Positions 20,452-32,551 of a DNA stretch of 64,000 bases are shown here, one piece after another (within the stretch, counting starts at the first letter, position 1; every line of letters begins with the position of its first letter). The DNA comes from Porodaedalea pini (taxonomy: Eukaryota > Basidiomycota > Agaricomycetes > Hymenochaetales > Hymenochaetaceae): assembly GCA_002794775.1 (NCBI GenBank), contig NBAY01000001.1:2604001-2668000 (forward strand). Reading direction: 5' to 3'. Below the pieces are notes generated by a model. It made no database searches. It was not told the DNA's origin and worked only from the letters and a program-made list of their open reading frames with translations. Made by a program: the position numbers and the translations under genes.

Positions 20452-23400
20452 ATGGTTGTCCTGAATGAGTTTCACTTCCGGTTATTGAAGAGTTCCCTGG
20501 ACCATGTGAAATCCAACGGAGGCAAGACTGACTGTGATGATATGTTTTCCATCGACGGGTGCGTTCATGTCCTACTTGCATTAATTAAAGTTGAACCAAT
20601 GCATCATCTACAGGAAGTTCATATCGTCTCTGTCGCGCGGTATACAAGGAGCCAGTGCATCTGCGATAGAGATATTGGGCTCATTGAAGGCCCTCGATGC
20701 TGCCCTCCGTGCGCTGTCCAAGGCCGCGAAGAATAGCCTATCTATGGCGCGAGAGGAACTTCTGCCTGCTATCAGACACCACGGCATCTACTCGCTGCCA
20801 TTGGAGGTCGTATGCCATATTTTTCAACAAGTGCATATGGATGATGCCAAATGCGCGACTGAATCTATCCCGCTAGTCAATCATTATTTCTACGAGATCG
20901 CTGTCGGGACTCCAGGATTACGGACACACTTGACTACCAGTCAGAATCCCACGCTCTTCATTGAACGAAGCAAGCCTCTTGGACTGAATGTAGACCTTAC
21001 AATCGATCCCTGGTGCGGGAGCCCACATTATAGGAAATTTCTCGAGATTGCTGTGCACGAGGTGGAGCGATGGACTTCACTATCAATCCCATACGACCAA
21101 AACGAAGAAGACCGTATGAGCTTGACGCGTGACGTCCTAGCAGGGAAGACGTTCACGGTGCTCCGGGAGCTGAGCATAGGAGAAGAAGATTACCATGGAT
21201 CTCTCACGAATTTAGACCCCTATTACAGCAAATGGGAAATGCCGTCTCTTCGAATAATCAAGTCAGACAACATACTTCCCGGTATTCAACCAGCATCATT
21301 AATATGTTTGCATTTACATGTTGGCATCTCTTCACGGAAGGAGGCACGCGACTTTGTTATCGACCTGAATAAGATCAGGAGGTTTCTGCAGTCACTGGTC
21401 TCGCTGACTGAGTTGTCACTTGACTTCGGCTGGTTCGAATTCATCACGTTTGACGCAGGGCCTGAAACGGCACTACCGAACGTCAAAACATTGCGATTGA
21501 GAGTGAGACCCCGCGAATGGGGAGACCCGCGTCTCACCGATTTCCTCGCATCCCTTCGCATGCCCTACCTTTCTGAGCTGTTTGTGGACATAAATTCGTC
21601 GTGGGCGTCTCGACTGGATGGCTGGTGTGCTAAGATTTTTCCATCGGCTATGTTGTGGGATAATGAGAAGCTCCACTGGCCTCCTCTTGAGCGACTCGAT
21701 CTCACCATGTCTTACTTTTGTCGCAACATGTATTTCGATGGCGACGACGACGAACACCCAGATCGAATGGGAACAGAAGCTCTGTATGGTCTATTTGTGA
21801 GGATCCCGACAGTCCGTCACCTCTCAATCAAAGTTGTCAATATTGACCCGCCCAACTTTAATAATTGGAATGTCCAGCAGCCCGGTCTCCGAACACTGTC
21901 TTTTCAGGACTGCAACAAGTTCGACACAGATTTCATCTTGGGCATCAAGAACATCTACAAATCTCCCGAATTCGAGACATTGATAATACATAATTGCAAA
22001 GAGATAGACACGGATGTTGTGCGGGAGATGATGCCCGAAGGCAAAACAATGGTATCCACAGTGGACTGGAGTGAGTGATTTTCGATCACTTGTATTTATC
22101 ATAGCCCATCTGGTTATAGGCAAGCATTATTTGGTGCTGGAGAGATTCCTGGACCATGTAAAAGCCAATGGAGGCCAGACTGATTGCGATGACGTCTTGA
22201 CCATCAATGGGTGTGTTCATGTTCTATTCGCATAGATTTTAGTTGAACCGATGCATCATCTATAGGAAGTTCATATCATCTCTGTCGCACGGTATGCAAG
22301 GAGCCGTTGGATCTGCGATAGAAACATTGAGCTCATTGAAGGCTCTCGACACTGCTCTCTGTTGGCTGTACAAGACCGCAGAGAACAGCCTATCTATGGC
22401 GCGAGAGGAACTTCTGCCTGTTACCAGACACCACGGCATCTACTCGCTACCATTGGAGGTCGAACGCCATATTTTTCAACAAGTACATGTGGATGATGCC
22501 AAATGCGCGACTGAATCTATCCTGCTAGTCAATCATTATTTCCATGAGATCGCCATCGGGATTCCAGGATTATGGACACATTTGACTACCGGTCAGAATC
22601 CCACGCTCTTCATTGAACGAAGCAAGCCTCTTGGACTGGATGTAGACCTTACAATCGATCGCTGGCGTGGGCGCCCATATTATATGAAATTTCTCGAGAT
22701 TGCTGTGCGCGAGGCGGAGCGATGGACTTCATTGTCAATCCCACCTTATTGTTACGAAGAAGAAGACCGTAGTTATATGAGCTGGATACGTGAGGTTTTA
22801 GCAGGGAAGACGCTCACAGCTCTCAGGGAACTGCGGATAGGAGATAGCGACAAACACCATGTATCTCTCGAGGATTTTGACTCGATATACAGCAAATGGG
22901 AAATGCCGTCTCTTCGAATAATCAAGTCAAACAACATGCTTCCTGGTATTCAACCGGCATCATTGATGTGTTTGCATTTACATGTTGGCTTCTCTTCACG
23001 GCACGAGGCACACCGGGTTCTTATCGACCTGAATAAGATCGGGGGGTTTCTGCAGTCACTGGTCTCGCTGACTGAGTTGTCACTTGACTTTGGCTGGTTC
23101 GCAGGCGTCAATTTTCACGCAGGGCCTGAAACGGCACTACCGAACGTCAAAACATTGCGATTGAGAGTGAGACCCCGCGAAGAGGGAGACCCGCGTCTCA
23201 CTGATTTCCTCGCATCCCTTCGCATGCCCTACCTTTCTGATCTGTTTGTGGACATAGAGTCGAAGTGGGGGTCGGGACTGGCTGATTGGTGTGCTATGAT
23301 TTTTCCAAGGGATAATGAGAAGCTCCACTGGCCTCCTCTAGAGCGACTCGATCTCACCATGTCTCACTTTCGTCACAACATGAATTTCGACGGCGACGAC

Positions 23401-23794
23401 GACGACGACCCATATCGAAGGGCAGCAGAAGCTCTGTTTGATCAGTTTGCGATGATCCCGACAGTCCGCCACCTCTCAATCTCCACTGGCATTATCGCCC
23501 CGCCCAACATTAATCGTTGGAATGTCCAGCAGCCCGGTCTCCGAACACTGTCTTTTCGGAACTGCAGGAAGTTCGACACAGATTTCATCTTGGGCATCAA
23601 GAACATCTACAAATCTCCCGAATTTGAGACGTTGATAATACATAATTGCAAAAAGATAGACACGGATGTTGTGCGGGAGATGATGCCCGAGGGCAAAACA
23701 TTGGTATCCACAGTGGACTGGAGTGAGTGCTTTTCGATCATTTGTATTTATCATAGCTCATCCGGTTATAGGCAAAGATATTTTGGTGCTGTGA
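20452..23794 (+). CDS. Fused double F-box/LRR protein from two tandem copies
   Basis: Predicted adaptor of SCF ubiquitin ligases with two complete F-box/LRR units. Exons: 20452-20558, 20614-22070, 22120-22210, 22266-23722, 23772-23794, giving 1,044 residues. Unit 1 has its F-box at about residues 94-140 (YSLPLEVVCHIFQQVHMDD, then PLVNHYFYEIAVGTPGL) followed by LRRs (LVSLTELSLDFGWF, PGLRTLSFQDCNKFDTDF). Exon 3 begins like the family's last exon (S-K-H-Y-L-V-L) and passes without a stop into the family's first exon (ERFLDHVKANGGQTDCDD), so the second unit lost its own start and promoter. Unit 2 repeats the F-box at about residues 610-656 and ends WSKDILVL. Phases agree at every junction. If intron 22071-22119 is retained, translation stops at 22078 and only unit 1 is made. 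Two separate genes are the alternative reading, but unit 2 has no ATG-bearing first exon of its own. Confidence 0.7.
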
Positions 23795-24059
23795 AAAAGC
23801 AGGAAGCTGTTATACACGTCTGTTTGTTCGATTTGTAGGAGCATTTGTGCGCTAAAGCTTCAAATTTCCCATTTACTCGTCTGCTTCCCTTCTCGCATTT
23901 TACTGTCCTTACAAGTATCGGTATTTTGGTTGCAGTAGTGGTGCATACGGCCAGATCATGACTTTTCATTGCTTTTCATTTCGAAATTAGTATTGCTGAT
24001 CAGCCACTGCTACAGCCCGTACTACATGTAATCAAACGGTACAATTGTAACTTTTGCAA

Positions 24060-25537
24060 TGAATAGAGCACAAGGTATGAAAACTTGAGGAATGGACATT
24101 TGTGACTGAATGATTCTCCCACAGGTCAAACGGCAGGAGCAACTGAGAACCATCTGCAAAGCAACCTCTGGATAAGCAGCAATTCACAACACCATATAAC
24201 CATGTCTTCGGCCCCGCAACCAGTCGTCTCACGGAGCGCTCAAATGGCTCCTCGCATGCACGCGCGATGTTGACAATGATGCACGGTGCTGAAGCACTTA
24301 CGGTTCTTCCGGGACCCGACACGTGTAGATGAGGCCAACGCGCTGAGGTGAGGAGGCAATTTGGAGTGAGCTGTATGATATCTTCTTCCACCTTCAAGTC
24401 TGTGCGGTTCGCCGGCTATGATCGTATGATGCATTGGGCAGATGCGGTGTGTAGATGTACAGTGTTGACTGTGGCGCGAAAGGAGAGGAAAATAGGATGG
24501 GTGATGGTGATCATAAATTGGTGGGCATGAATGTTGGTGTTGGGTGCATGAGCTTGGCTTTGAGGCTCATGCCTTGCATCTATCTGTAGAGTGAGAGGTG
24601 TGTCCTCTTGACGCGTTGACGTGTTCTCCGTCATCGAATTCAGCTTAGAAAGCATCTCAGAATCAAAGACCACGACGAGCCCCGTGCCCAAGCCGCATGA
24701 ATACTCAAGGTCCACGAGCCGCATGTAGCCGCATGAGGTCGAACAGATGGCGCAGCATCTCTGGAAGCATGTGCTATGCAGGCTCAAGACATTCGCAAAG
24801 ACACCATTGTGCAACAAGTAGAGGACATATAGATCCAGAACCTATGGGCACTCGGATCATACTTGAAAGAGAAGAACAAGTGCTGAGCGCGTTAACACAT
24901 GGACATATAAAAGAAAGGACTCTTACCTCCGCAGAGGATTGCATTAAGATTGCATTAACGTTGAACCCACCACACACAGAAGCCAAGAGTAGGAATTTGC
25001 CGTTGAAACTTGACCGTGCATTTGAGCAATCACCAATATGATGCGAGCAGAAATGGGCTGGAAGAATATGGCAGGCGGACATGCTGCACAATTGCAGAAG
25101 AAACATCGAACGCAAAATGGGCATCGCGGCTTCATTTCGTCGAGAAAAAGAATCATCCCATAAATCATGTTAATATTGAATCGCGCACATTTTAAAGATG
25201 CTTGTAAAGGACGATTCACCAAGAAAGAACTCAAGATTCACAGCATGCACACAGAGCGCCATCCAGTATAGCACGCATGTTGTGCGCATGCCGTGCTTGC
25301 CACGCTCTCGCGGAAGCTACTCCGTTTACGCGGCTCAACTGGTACTTGCCTGCACGGAAGAGAAGGACGAAGACATGAGACGGGAGGCAAGTGTCGTGCG
25401 AGGCTGAATGCAGGAATTTGGAGTCGGGGTCGAGTGAGGGAGGTGTACAGAATGGGGAAACTTGAGGGTGAAGATCGTGCCCGTGATCAAAGGTGAAGCA
25501 GGCTAGGCCCGCAGTCTTTCTCACTCAGGACGACCAT
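24060..25537 (-). pseudogene. Decayed copy 2 of the P-family gene
   Basis: Spans the whole gene including the start (MVVLSEKDCG at 25537, matching MVVLSEKDLG of the intact gene) and the exon 1 end, exon 2 and the long exon 3. Several stops and frameshifts occur throughout. The 3' flank (CTGATCAGCCACTGCTACA at about 23995) is shared with the copy ending near 27850, which marks the tandem duplication unit. Confidence 0.82.
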
Positions 25538-25883
25538 CGTTGGGGCAGGATGCTTCAGCAATTCAGCGTTGCACTTGCTTGAACTTTAGTAGATAAGGAA
25601 ATAAAGACTAGAGAGACCAGGAGACGAAGGTACTGTATGCAGCTGTCCACGAAGACGTGATTGCATTCTCACGGGTTGCGGCTCCGAATCGAAGTTCAGA
25701 CCTGAGTCACGTCGCTCAGTACAACCCTTCTCCACATCCTCGTTGCTCTCCCTGCAACGACGACAAGCTTGACTTTTCGTACGTGCACTTCAGCATACAT
25801 CCGATCGATTACTCAATACACTGTAGCCTACAGGAACCACTTCCATCGCAAGCTGAATTGCAACCAACTATCTCCTGGATACG

Positions 25884-27589
25884 ATGGTTGTCCTGAATGA
25901 GTTTCACTTCCGGCTAATGAAGAGATTCCTGGACCATGTAAAAGCCAACGGAGGCAAGACTGACTGTGATGATACCTTTTCCGTCGACGGGTGCGTTCAT
26001 GTCCTACTTGCATTGATTAAAGTTGAACCGATGCATCATCTATAGGAAGTTCATATCGTCTCTGTCGCATGGTATACAAGGAACCGGTGGATCTGCGATA
26101 GAGATATTGGGCTCATTGAAGGCCCTCGATGCTGCGCTCTGTGCACTGTCCAAGACTGTGAAGAATAGCCTATCTATGGTGCGAGAGGAACTTCTGCCTG
26201 TTACCAGACACCATGGGATATACTCGCTGCCATTGGAGGTCGTATCCCATATTTTTCAACAGGTGTATGTCGATGATGCCAAGTGCGCGACTGAATCGAT
26301 TCCGCTAGTCAATCATTATTTCCGCGAGATCGCCATCGGGACTCCAGGATTATGGACACAATTGACTACCAGCCAGAATCCCACGCTCTTCATTGAACGA
26401 AGCAAGTGTCTTGGACTAGATGTGAACCTTGCCGTCGGTCCGCACTATAAGAACTTTCTCAAGATAGCGTCGCTCTATGTCGAGCGATGGGCATCATTAT
26501 CAATCCCTTATTACGGTTACGGAGGCGAACAGAGCTGGACATGTGACGTTTTAGCAGGAAGGGCGCTCACAGCTCTCAAGGAACTGCGGATAGCAGGAAG
26601 AGAAGGATACAATGGATCTCTCGAGGATTTTCACCCCTTATACAGCAGATGGAAAATGCCGTCTCTCCAAATAATCAAGTCAAGCAACGTGCTTCCCAGT
26701 ATTCAACTGGCATCACTAACCTGCTGGCATGTCTCTGTCGGCACATCTGATTTTTCCCAGCGCGTGACGGACATGGACCTGAAACCGATCACGGTGCTCC
26801 TGCAGTCATTGGCCTCGCTGACTGAGTTATCATTTGACTTTGGCTGGTTCGAAAAAATCACATTTACTGCAGGGACCGAAGCGGCGCTACCGAACATAAA
26901 AATACTGCGATTGAAAGTGAAACCCTACAATTATCATGAGCGTGACCCGTCTCTCACCCGTTTCCTCACATCCCTCCACACGCACAACCTTTCCGAGTTG
27001 TCCGTGGACGTCTGTTCAGCGGGCGCAGATCAAATGACTACTTGGTTTGCTGCGATATTTCCAAAGGGGAATACCCACTGGCCTCCTCTAGATAGACTCG
27101 ATCTCACCATGTCCTACCGGTCTCGCGACTACGGGGATATCTATGACGATTCCTACCATCCAGATGGAACGGGGACAGAGGCTCCGGATGATCTGTTTGA
27201 GAGGATCCCGATAGTCCATCACCTCTCAATCCGCGCCGTCGATGTCGACCCGCCCGACTCCCGTCACCTCTTTATCCCCGACTTCGATAGGGACTCGCCA
27301 TACTCCTGTTATTGGAATGTCCAGCTTCCTCGTCTTCGAACATTGCGTTTTCAGGACTGCAACAAGTTCGACACAGTTTTCATCATGGGCATCGAGAACA
27401 TTTTCAAATCCCCCGAATTCGAGACCTTGAAGATACATAATTGTGCAGAGATAGATACGGCTGTCGTGCGGAAGGCGATGCCCATGGGCAAAACATTGGT
27501 GTCTACAGTTGACTGGAGTGAGTTCCTTCAATCACTTGTATTAAATCATAACTCATTTGGTTATAGGCAAAGATATTTCGGTGCTGTGA
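25884..27589 (+). CDS. F-box/LRR protein, intact tandem copy
   Basis: Three exons, 25884-25990, 26046-27517 and 27567-27589, give 533 residues. Exon 1 encodes MVVLNEFHFRLLMKRFLDH-like sequence and ends in phase 2 at a conserved GG|GTGCGT donor. The F-box lies at about residues 94-140 (YSLPLEVVSHIFQQVYVDD), followed by the family block ERSKCLGLDVNLA and LRRs (LASLTELSFDFGWF, PRLRTLRFQDCNKFDTVFIM). The last exon adds SKDISVL. Family role: substrate adaptor in SCF-type E3 ligases. It is the only undamaged single-unit member of the tandem array. It is more diverged from the two fused units than those are from each other. Confidence 0.82.
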
Positions 27590-27849
27590 CCAGATGTGAA
27601 ACTGATATACGTGTGTGCTCGTTCGCTTTATAGAAGTGTTTGTGCATTGGAACTTCAAACTTTCCATTTACTCACCTGCTTCCCTTCTCACGGTTTACTG
27701 TCCTTACAAGGATCAGTACTTTGATTGCAGTATTTGTCCATATGAGCAGCAGATCGTCACTCTTCATTGCTTTTCATTTCGAAATTGGTATTGCTGATCA
27801 GCCACTGCTACATCCCGTACTACATATAACCAAATAGTACGATTGTAGC

Positions 27850-29050
27850 CTTCCGAATGAATGGAGCAAGGTACGAAAACTTGAGGAATGTGCATTCGTG
27901 ACTAGACGCATTCCTGATTGTCCCACCGGTCGATCGGCAGGAGCGACTGAGAACCAAATGCAAAGCGACCCCCCGAAGAACATTTCTGGATAAGCAGCAA
28001 ATCGCAACGCCATACAGCCACGTCTTCAGCCCCACAACCAGTCAGCTCGCGGAGCCCTCCAGTACTTCCTCGCGCGCATGCGCGAAATCAACAATGATGT
28101 GTCGGACTGTAGCATTTATGCTTCCTTCTGGACCTGAGGCGCTGTAGATGATGCACTGCGGCGAGACGGCGATTCGGAGTGAGTTGTATGCTATCTTCTT
28201 CCGTCTTTGAGTCTGTACGGTTCGCCAGCTGCGATTGACTGATGCGTCGGGTGGACGGAGTGTGTAGATGTAGAGTATTGTCTGTGGCGCGGAAGGAGAG
28301 GGAAATAGGGTGGGTGACGGTAATCATGTATTGGCGAGCGTGTGCGTCGGTGCTGAGTGCGCGGGCTTGGCTTTGAGGCTCAGGCCTTGCGTCTATCTGT
28401 AGAGCGAGAGAGTTGTCCTGCTGACGTGTTGACGTGTTCTCTCGTCGACTTCGGCCTCAGAAAGCATCTCGGAACTGGAGACCACGACGGGCCCCGCACC
28501 CGCACCGCATGAACGCTCAAGGTCCGTGAGCCAGACGTGGCTGCATGAAGTCGAGCAGATCGCGCGGCGTCTCTGGAAGCGTCCTGTGCAGACTCGAGTC
28601 GTTCACGAAGACGCCATTATTGACAGGTAGAGGACGGATAGATCCAGAATCTGTGGACACTCGGATAATACTTGAAAGAGAAGAAGTAGTGCTGAGCACA
28701 CTAGCGCTTAAGCAACTTCTACCTCCGACTCAAATTACACTGAGCCCACCACACACAGAAGCCGAGAGTGAGGATTCGTCATCGAAACTTGTCCGTGCAC
28801 TTCATGAATCACCAAAATTGTGCAAAGAGAAATGAAGGAGGGGGGGAGAATGTGGTGGGCGGACACGCTGCACATAGTAACGCGGAAGAAATGTCGAACG
28901 CAAAAATGTGCATCGCAGTTTCATTTTGTCATGAGAAAAAGATTCATCACATAAATCATATTAATATTAATTTGTGCACATTTTTAAAACTTTATGAACG
29001 AAGACTCACCGAGATAGAAGTTTAGAACCGCACACGGCGCAGAGCCAGGA
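27850..29050 (-). pseudogene. Decayed copy 3 of the P-family gene
   Basis: Same order of pieces as copy 1 (exon 3 remnants, exon 2, intron 1, end of exon 1 at about 29010) with stops and frame changes. Most of exon 1 is lost, with the same break as in copy 1, which suggests that the truncated form was itself duplicated with the neighbouring F-box gene. Confidence 0.78.
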
Positions 29051-29286
29051 AATGACTGCAAAGCCATTCTCACGGGTTGAGCGGCTCCGAATCGAAGTTC
29101 AGACCTGAGTCACGTCGCTCAGTACAACCCTTCTCCACATCCTCGTTGCTCTCCCTGCAACGACGACAAGCTTGACTTTTCGTACGTGCACTTCAGCATA
29201 CATCCGATCGATTACTCAATACACTGTAGCCTACAGGAACCACTTCCATCGCAAGCTGAATCGCAATCAACTATCTCCTGGATACG

Positions 29287-30961
29287 ATGGTTGTCCTGAA
29301 TGAGTTTCACTTCCGGTTATTGAAGAGTTCCCTGGACCATGTAAAAGCCAACGGAGGCAAGACTGACTGTGATGATACCTTTTCCGTCGACGGGTGCGTT
29401 CATGTCCTACTTGCATTGATTAAAGTTGAACCGATGCATCATCTATAGGAAGTTCATATCGTCTCTGTCGCATGGTATACAAGGAACCGGTGGATCTGCG
29501 ATAGAGATATTGGGCTCATTGAAGGCCCTCGACTCTGCCCTCCGTGCGCTGTCCAAGACCGTGAAGAATAGCCTATCTATGGCGCGAGAGGAACTTCTGC
29601 CTGCTATCAGACACCACGGCGTCTACTCGCTGCCATTGGAGGTCGTATCCCAAATTTTTCAACAAGTGCATGTGGATGATAAATGTGCGAACCCGCTAGT
29701 CAATCATTATTTCCACGAGATCGCCATCGGGACTCCAGGATTATGGACACACTTGACTACCAGTCAGAATCCCACGCTCTTCATTGAACGAAGCAAGCCT
29801 CTTGGACTGGATGTAGACCTTACAATTGATCCCTGGTGCGGGAGCCCACATTATAGGAAATTTCTCGAGATTGCTGTGCACGAGGTGGAGCGATGGACTT
29901 CACTATCAATATCCCATACGACCAAAACGAAGAAGACCGTATGAGCTTGACACGTGACGTCCTAGCAGGGAAGACGTTCACGGCGCTCCGGGAGCTGAGC
30001 ATAGGAGAAGAAGATTACCATGGATCTCTCACGAATTTAGACCCCTATTACAGCAAATGGGAAATGCCGTCTCTTCGAATAATCAAGTCAGACAACATAC
30101 TTCCCGGTATTCAACCAGCATCATTAATGTGTTTGCATTTACATGTTGGCAACTCTTCACAGCAGAATGCACACGCCATTCCTGTTGACCTGAATGAGAT
30201 CGGGAGGGTTCTGCAGTCACTGGCCTCGCTGACTGAGACGTCACTTGACTTCGGCTGGTTCGAACACATCACGTTTGACGCAGGGTCCAAAAAAAAAAAA
30301 AACGGCACTACCGAACGTCAAAACATTGCGATTGAGAGTGAGGCCCCGCAAAGCGGGAGACCGGTCTCTCACTGATTTCCTCGCATCCCTTCGCATGCCT
30401 TACCTTTCTGAGCTGTTTGTGGACATAAATTCATCGGGGGCATCTCAACTGGCTGGCTGGTGTGCTATGATTTTTCCATCGGCTATGGATTTTTCATGGG
30501 ATAATCAGAAGTTCCGCTGGCCTCCTCTAGAGCGACTCGATCTCACCATGTCTTACTTCCGCCGCAACATGAATTTCGACGGCGACGACGACGATCACCC
30601 ACTGTGTGGTCTATTTGCGATAATTCCGACAGTCCGTCACCTCTCAATCTCCGCTGGCATTATCGACCCGCCCAACGTTTATCATTGGAATGTCTAGCAG
30701 CCCGGACTCCGAACACTGTCTTTTCGGAACTGCAGCAAGTTCAACACAGATTTCATCTTGGGCATCAAGAGCATCTACAAATCTCCCGAATTCGAGACAT
30801 TGACAATACATAATTGCAAAGAGATAGACACGGAGGTTGTGCAGGAGATGATGCCCGAAGGCAAAACATTGGTATCCACAGTGGACTATAGTGAGTGCTT
30901 TCAATCACTTGTATTTATCATAGCTCATCCGGTTATAGGCAAAGATATTTTGGCGCTGTGA
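29287..30961 (+). pseudogene. F-box/LRR tandem copy with frameshifts and a stop
   Basis: Very close to unit 1 of the fused gene. Exon 1 is 29287-29393 and exon 2 starts at 29449. Lesions: two extra bases at about 29912 (SLSIS then out of frame, where unit 1 has SLSIPYDQNEEDR), a run of 13 A at about 30290-30302 in place of TGAAA which shifts the frame again, and a TAG at 30695-30697 replacing the Gln codon of NVQQPGLRTL. A four-residue deletion (DDKCANPLVNHY) lies within the F-box. The end (about 30939-30961) keeps the family's last intron and exon. Confidence 0.88.
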
Positions 30962-31499
30962 CAAGGCAGGAAACGGATCTACGCGCCTGTTTGTTCGCTA
31001 TGTAAGAGTGTTTGCACATTGGAGCTTTAACCTTTTCGTTTACTCAATTGCTTCTTTTTTGCGTTTTGCTGCTCTTTCAAGCATCAGCATTCTGATTGCA
31101 GTACCCATGCATATGAGCAGATTATCGCGTTTCATTGCTCATGCATTTTGAAATTAATATTGATGATCAATCGCTAGTATTGTAGGCTTTCTCTATACCG
31201 AGAGATGGTACATGGAATCTCGAGTAGGTATATATTCAAGTCCGAACACATTTGCAATTCTCCAATCAATCACTCGGCAGTAGTGACTAAGAGACAACTA
31301 CTTGATGACACCAGAAGAAAAGCCTGGATGCACAGTAATTAATTGTGCTGGCCATCAACTTGAAGTCACCTCTTCAGCTTCACAATAAGTCGGCTTGCAG
31401 AACACACCGGCGGCGCCTCGCACGCATGCGGGACATGAACGATAATATGTGGACCGCCTGGCATCACTCACTCAGTGACAAGGAACGATACAAATCAGT

Positions 31500-32430
31500 T
31501 GAGCACCGCAGTGATAAAGTGATTGAACGAAGCAAATCCCCTCGTACTTGATATAACTTTTGCAAATCGGTCCGCATTATATAAGTTTCTTCTAGATGGC
31601 TGTGCGCGCGGCGGAGCGAATGGACTTCATATTCAATCTTTCGTTATGATTACGGAGAAGAGCAAACTTGCATGAGCTGGAGACGCGACGTTTTAGGAGG
31701 GAAGACGCTCATGCCTCTCAGGAAACTGCGGGTAGGAGAAAGCGAAGGACACAATGGATCTTTCGAGGATTTGGACCCCTTATACAGGAGATGTAAAATG
31801 CCGTCTCTTCGGATAATCAAGTCAAACAACATGCTTCCCAGTATTCAACCGGTGTCACTGAGCTGCTTGCATCTATTTGTCCCGCGACTCATCCCGGTCT
31901 TCATTGACATTAATATTGACCTGAATTGGATCACGATGTTCCTGCGGTCACTGACCTCGCTGACTGAGTTATCATTTAACTTCAACTGGTTCAAAAAGGT
32001 CGCATCTAACTCAGGGACTGAAGCGGTGCTACCGAACGTTAAAACATTGCGATTGAGAACGAGACCCCACGGAGAGGCAGACCCATCTCTCTCCCGTTTC
32101 CTCGCACCCCTCCGCACGCCCTATCTTTCTGAGCTATTTGTGATCGTAATGCCGACGTGCGCGTATGAATTGAATCGTTTGATCGATGCGATTTTTCCGT
32201 AGGGAATACACACTGACCTTCCACAGAGAGACACGATCTCACCATTTCCCTCGAGTTTCAACGAGATGAATTTTCAATGTATACGATACGTCTTCTGTAT
32301 GGTCCGTTTGAGAGGATCCCAATGATCCGTCACCTCTCAATCAAAGCTGTCAGTCTCGACATGCCCAGCCCCGCGGAGTGGAATATCCAGCTCTCTGGTC
32401 TTGTAACACTTCGAATATCCAGAGCATAAG
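31500..32430 (+). pseudogene. 5'-truncated F-box/LRR relic
   Basis: Starts within the family block after the F-box (IERSKSP at about 31526) and continues with LRRs in one frame from 31672 to 32202 (LTSLTELSFNFNWF, LPNVKTLRLRTRPHGEADPS). It stops at IDAIFP-TAG where the other copies go on, followed by frame-shifted remnants (RHLSIKAVSLDMPSP region). No F-box and no first exon. Confidence 0.82.
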
Positions 32431-32551
32431 GAACGAGGTCGTGAGGCATGTACATTCGTGTTTAATCGCATTCTCCGACTCTCCGACAGTTTAAGTAGCA
32501 AGAGCGGATGAATGACGACTATAGAGGGACACCAAAAAAAACCCCGGTCAA

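Noticed and set aside
22243..23838. Second F-box copy as an independent gene starting at about 22243
   Set aside because: The apparent start lies inside the intron 22211-22265; the copy lacks the ATG-bearing first exon present in sister genes and joins in phase to the upstream copy.
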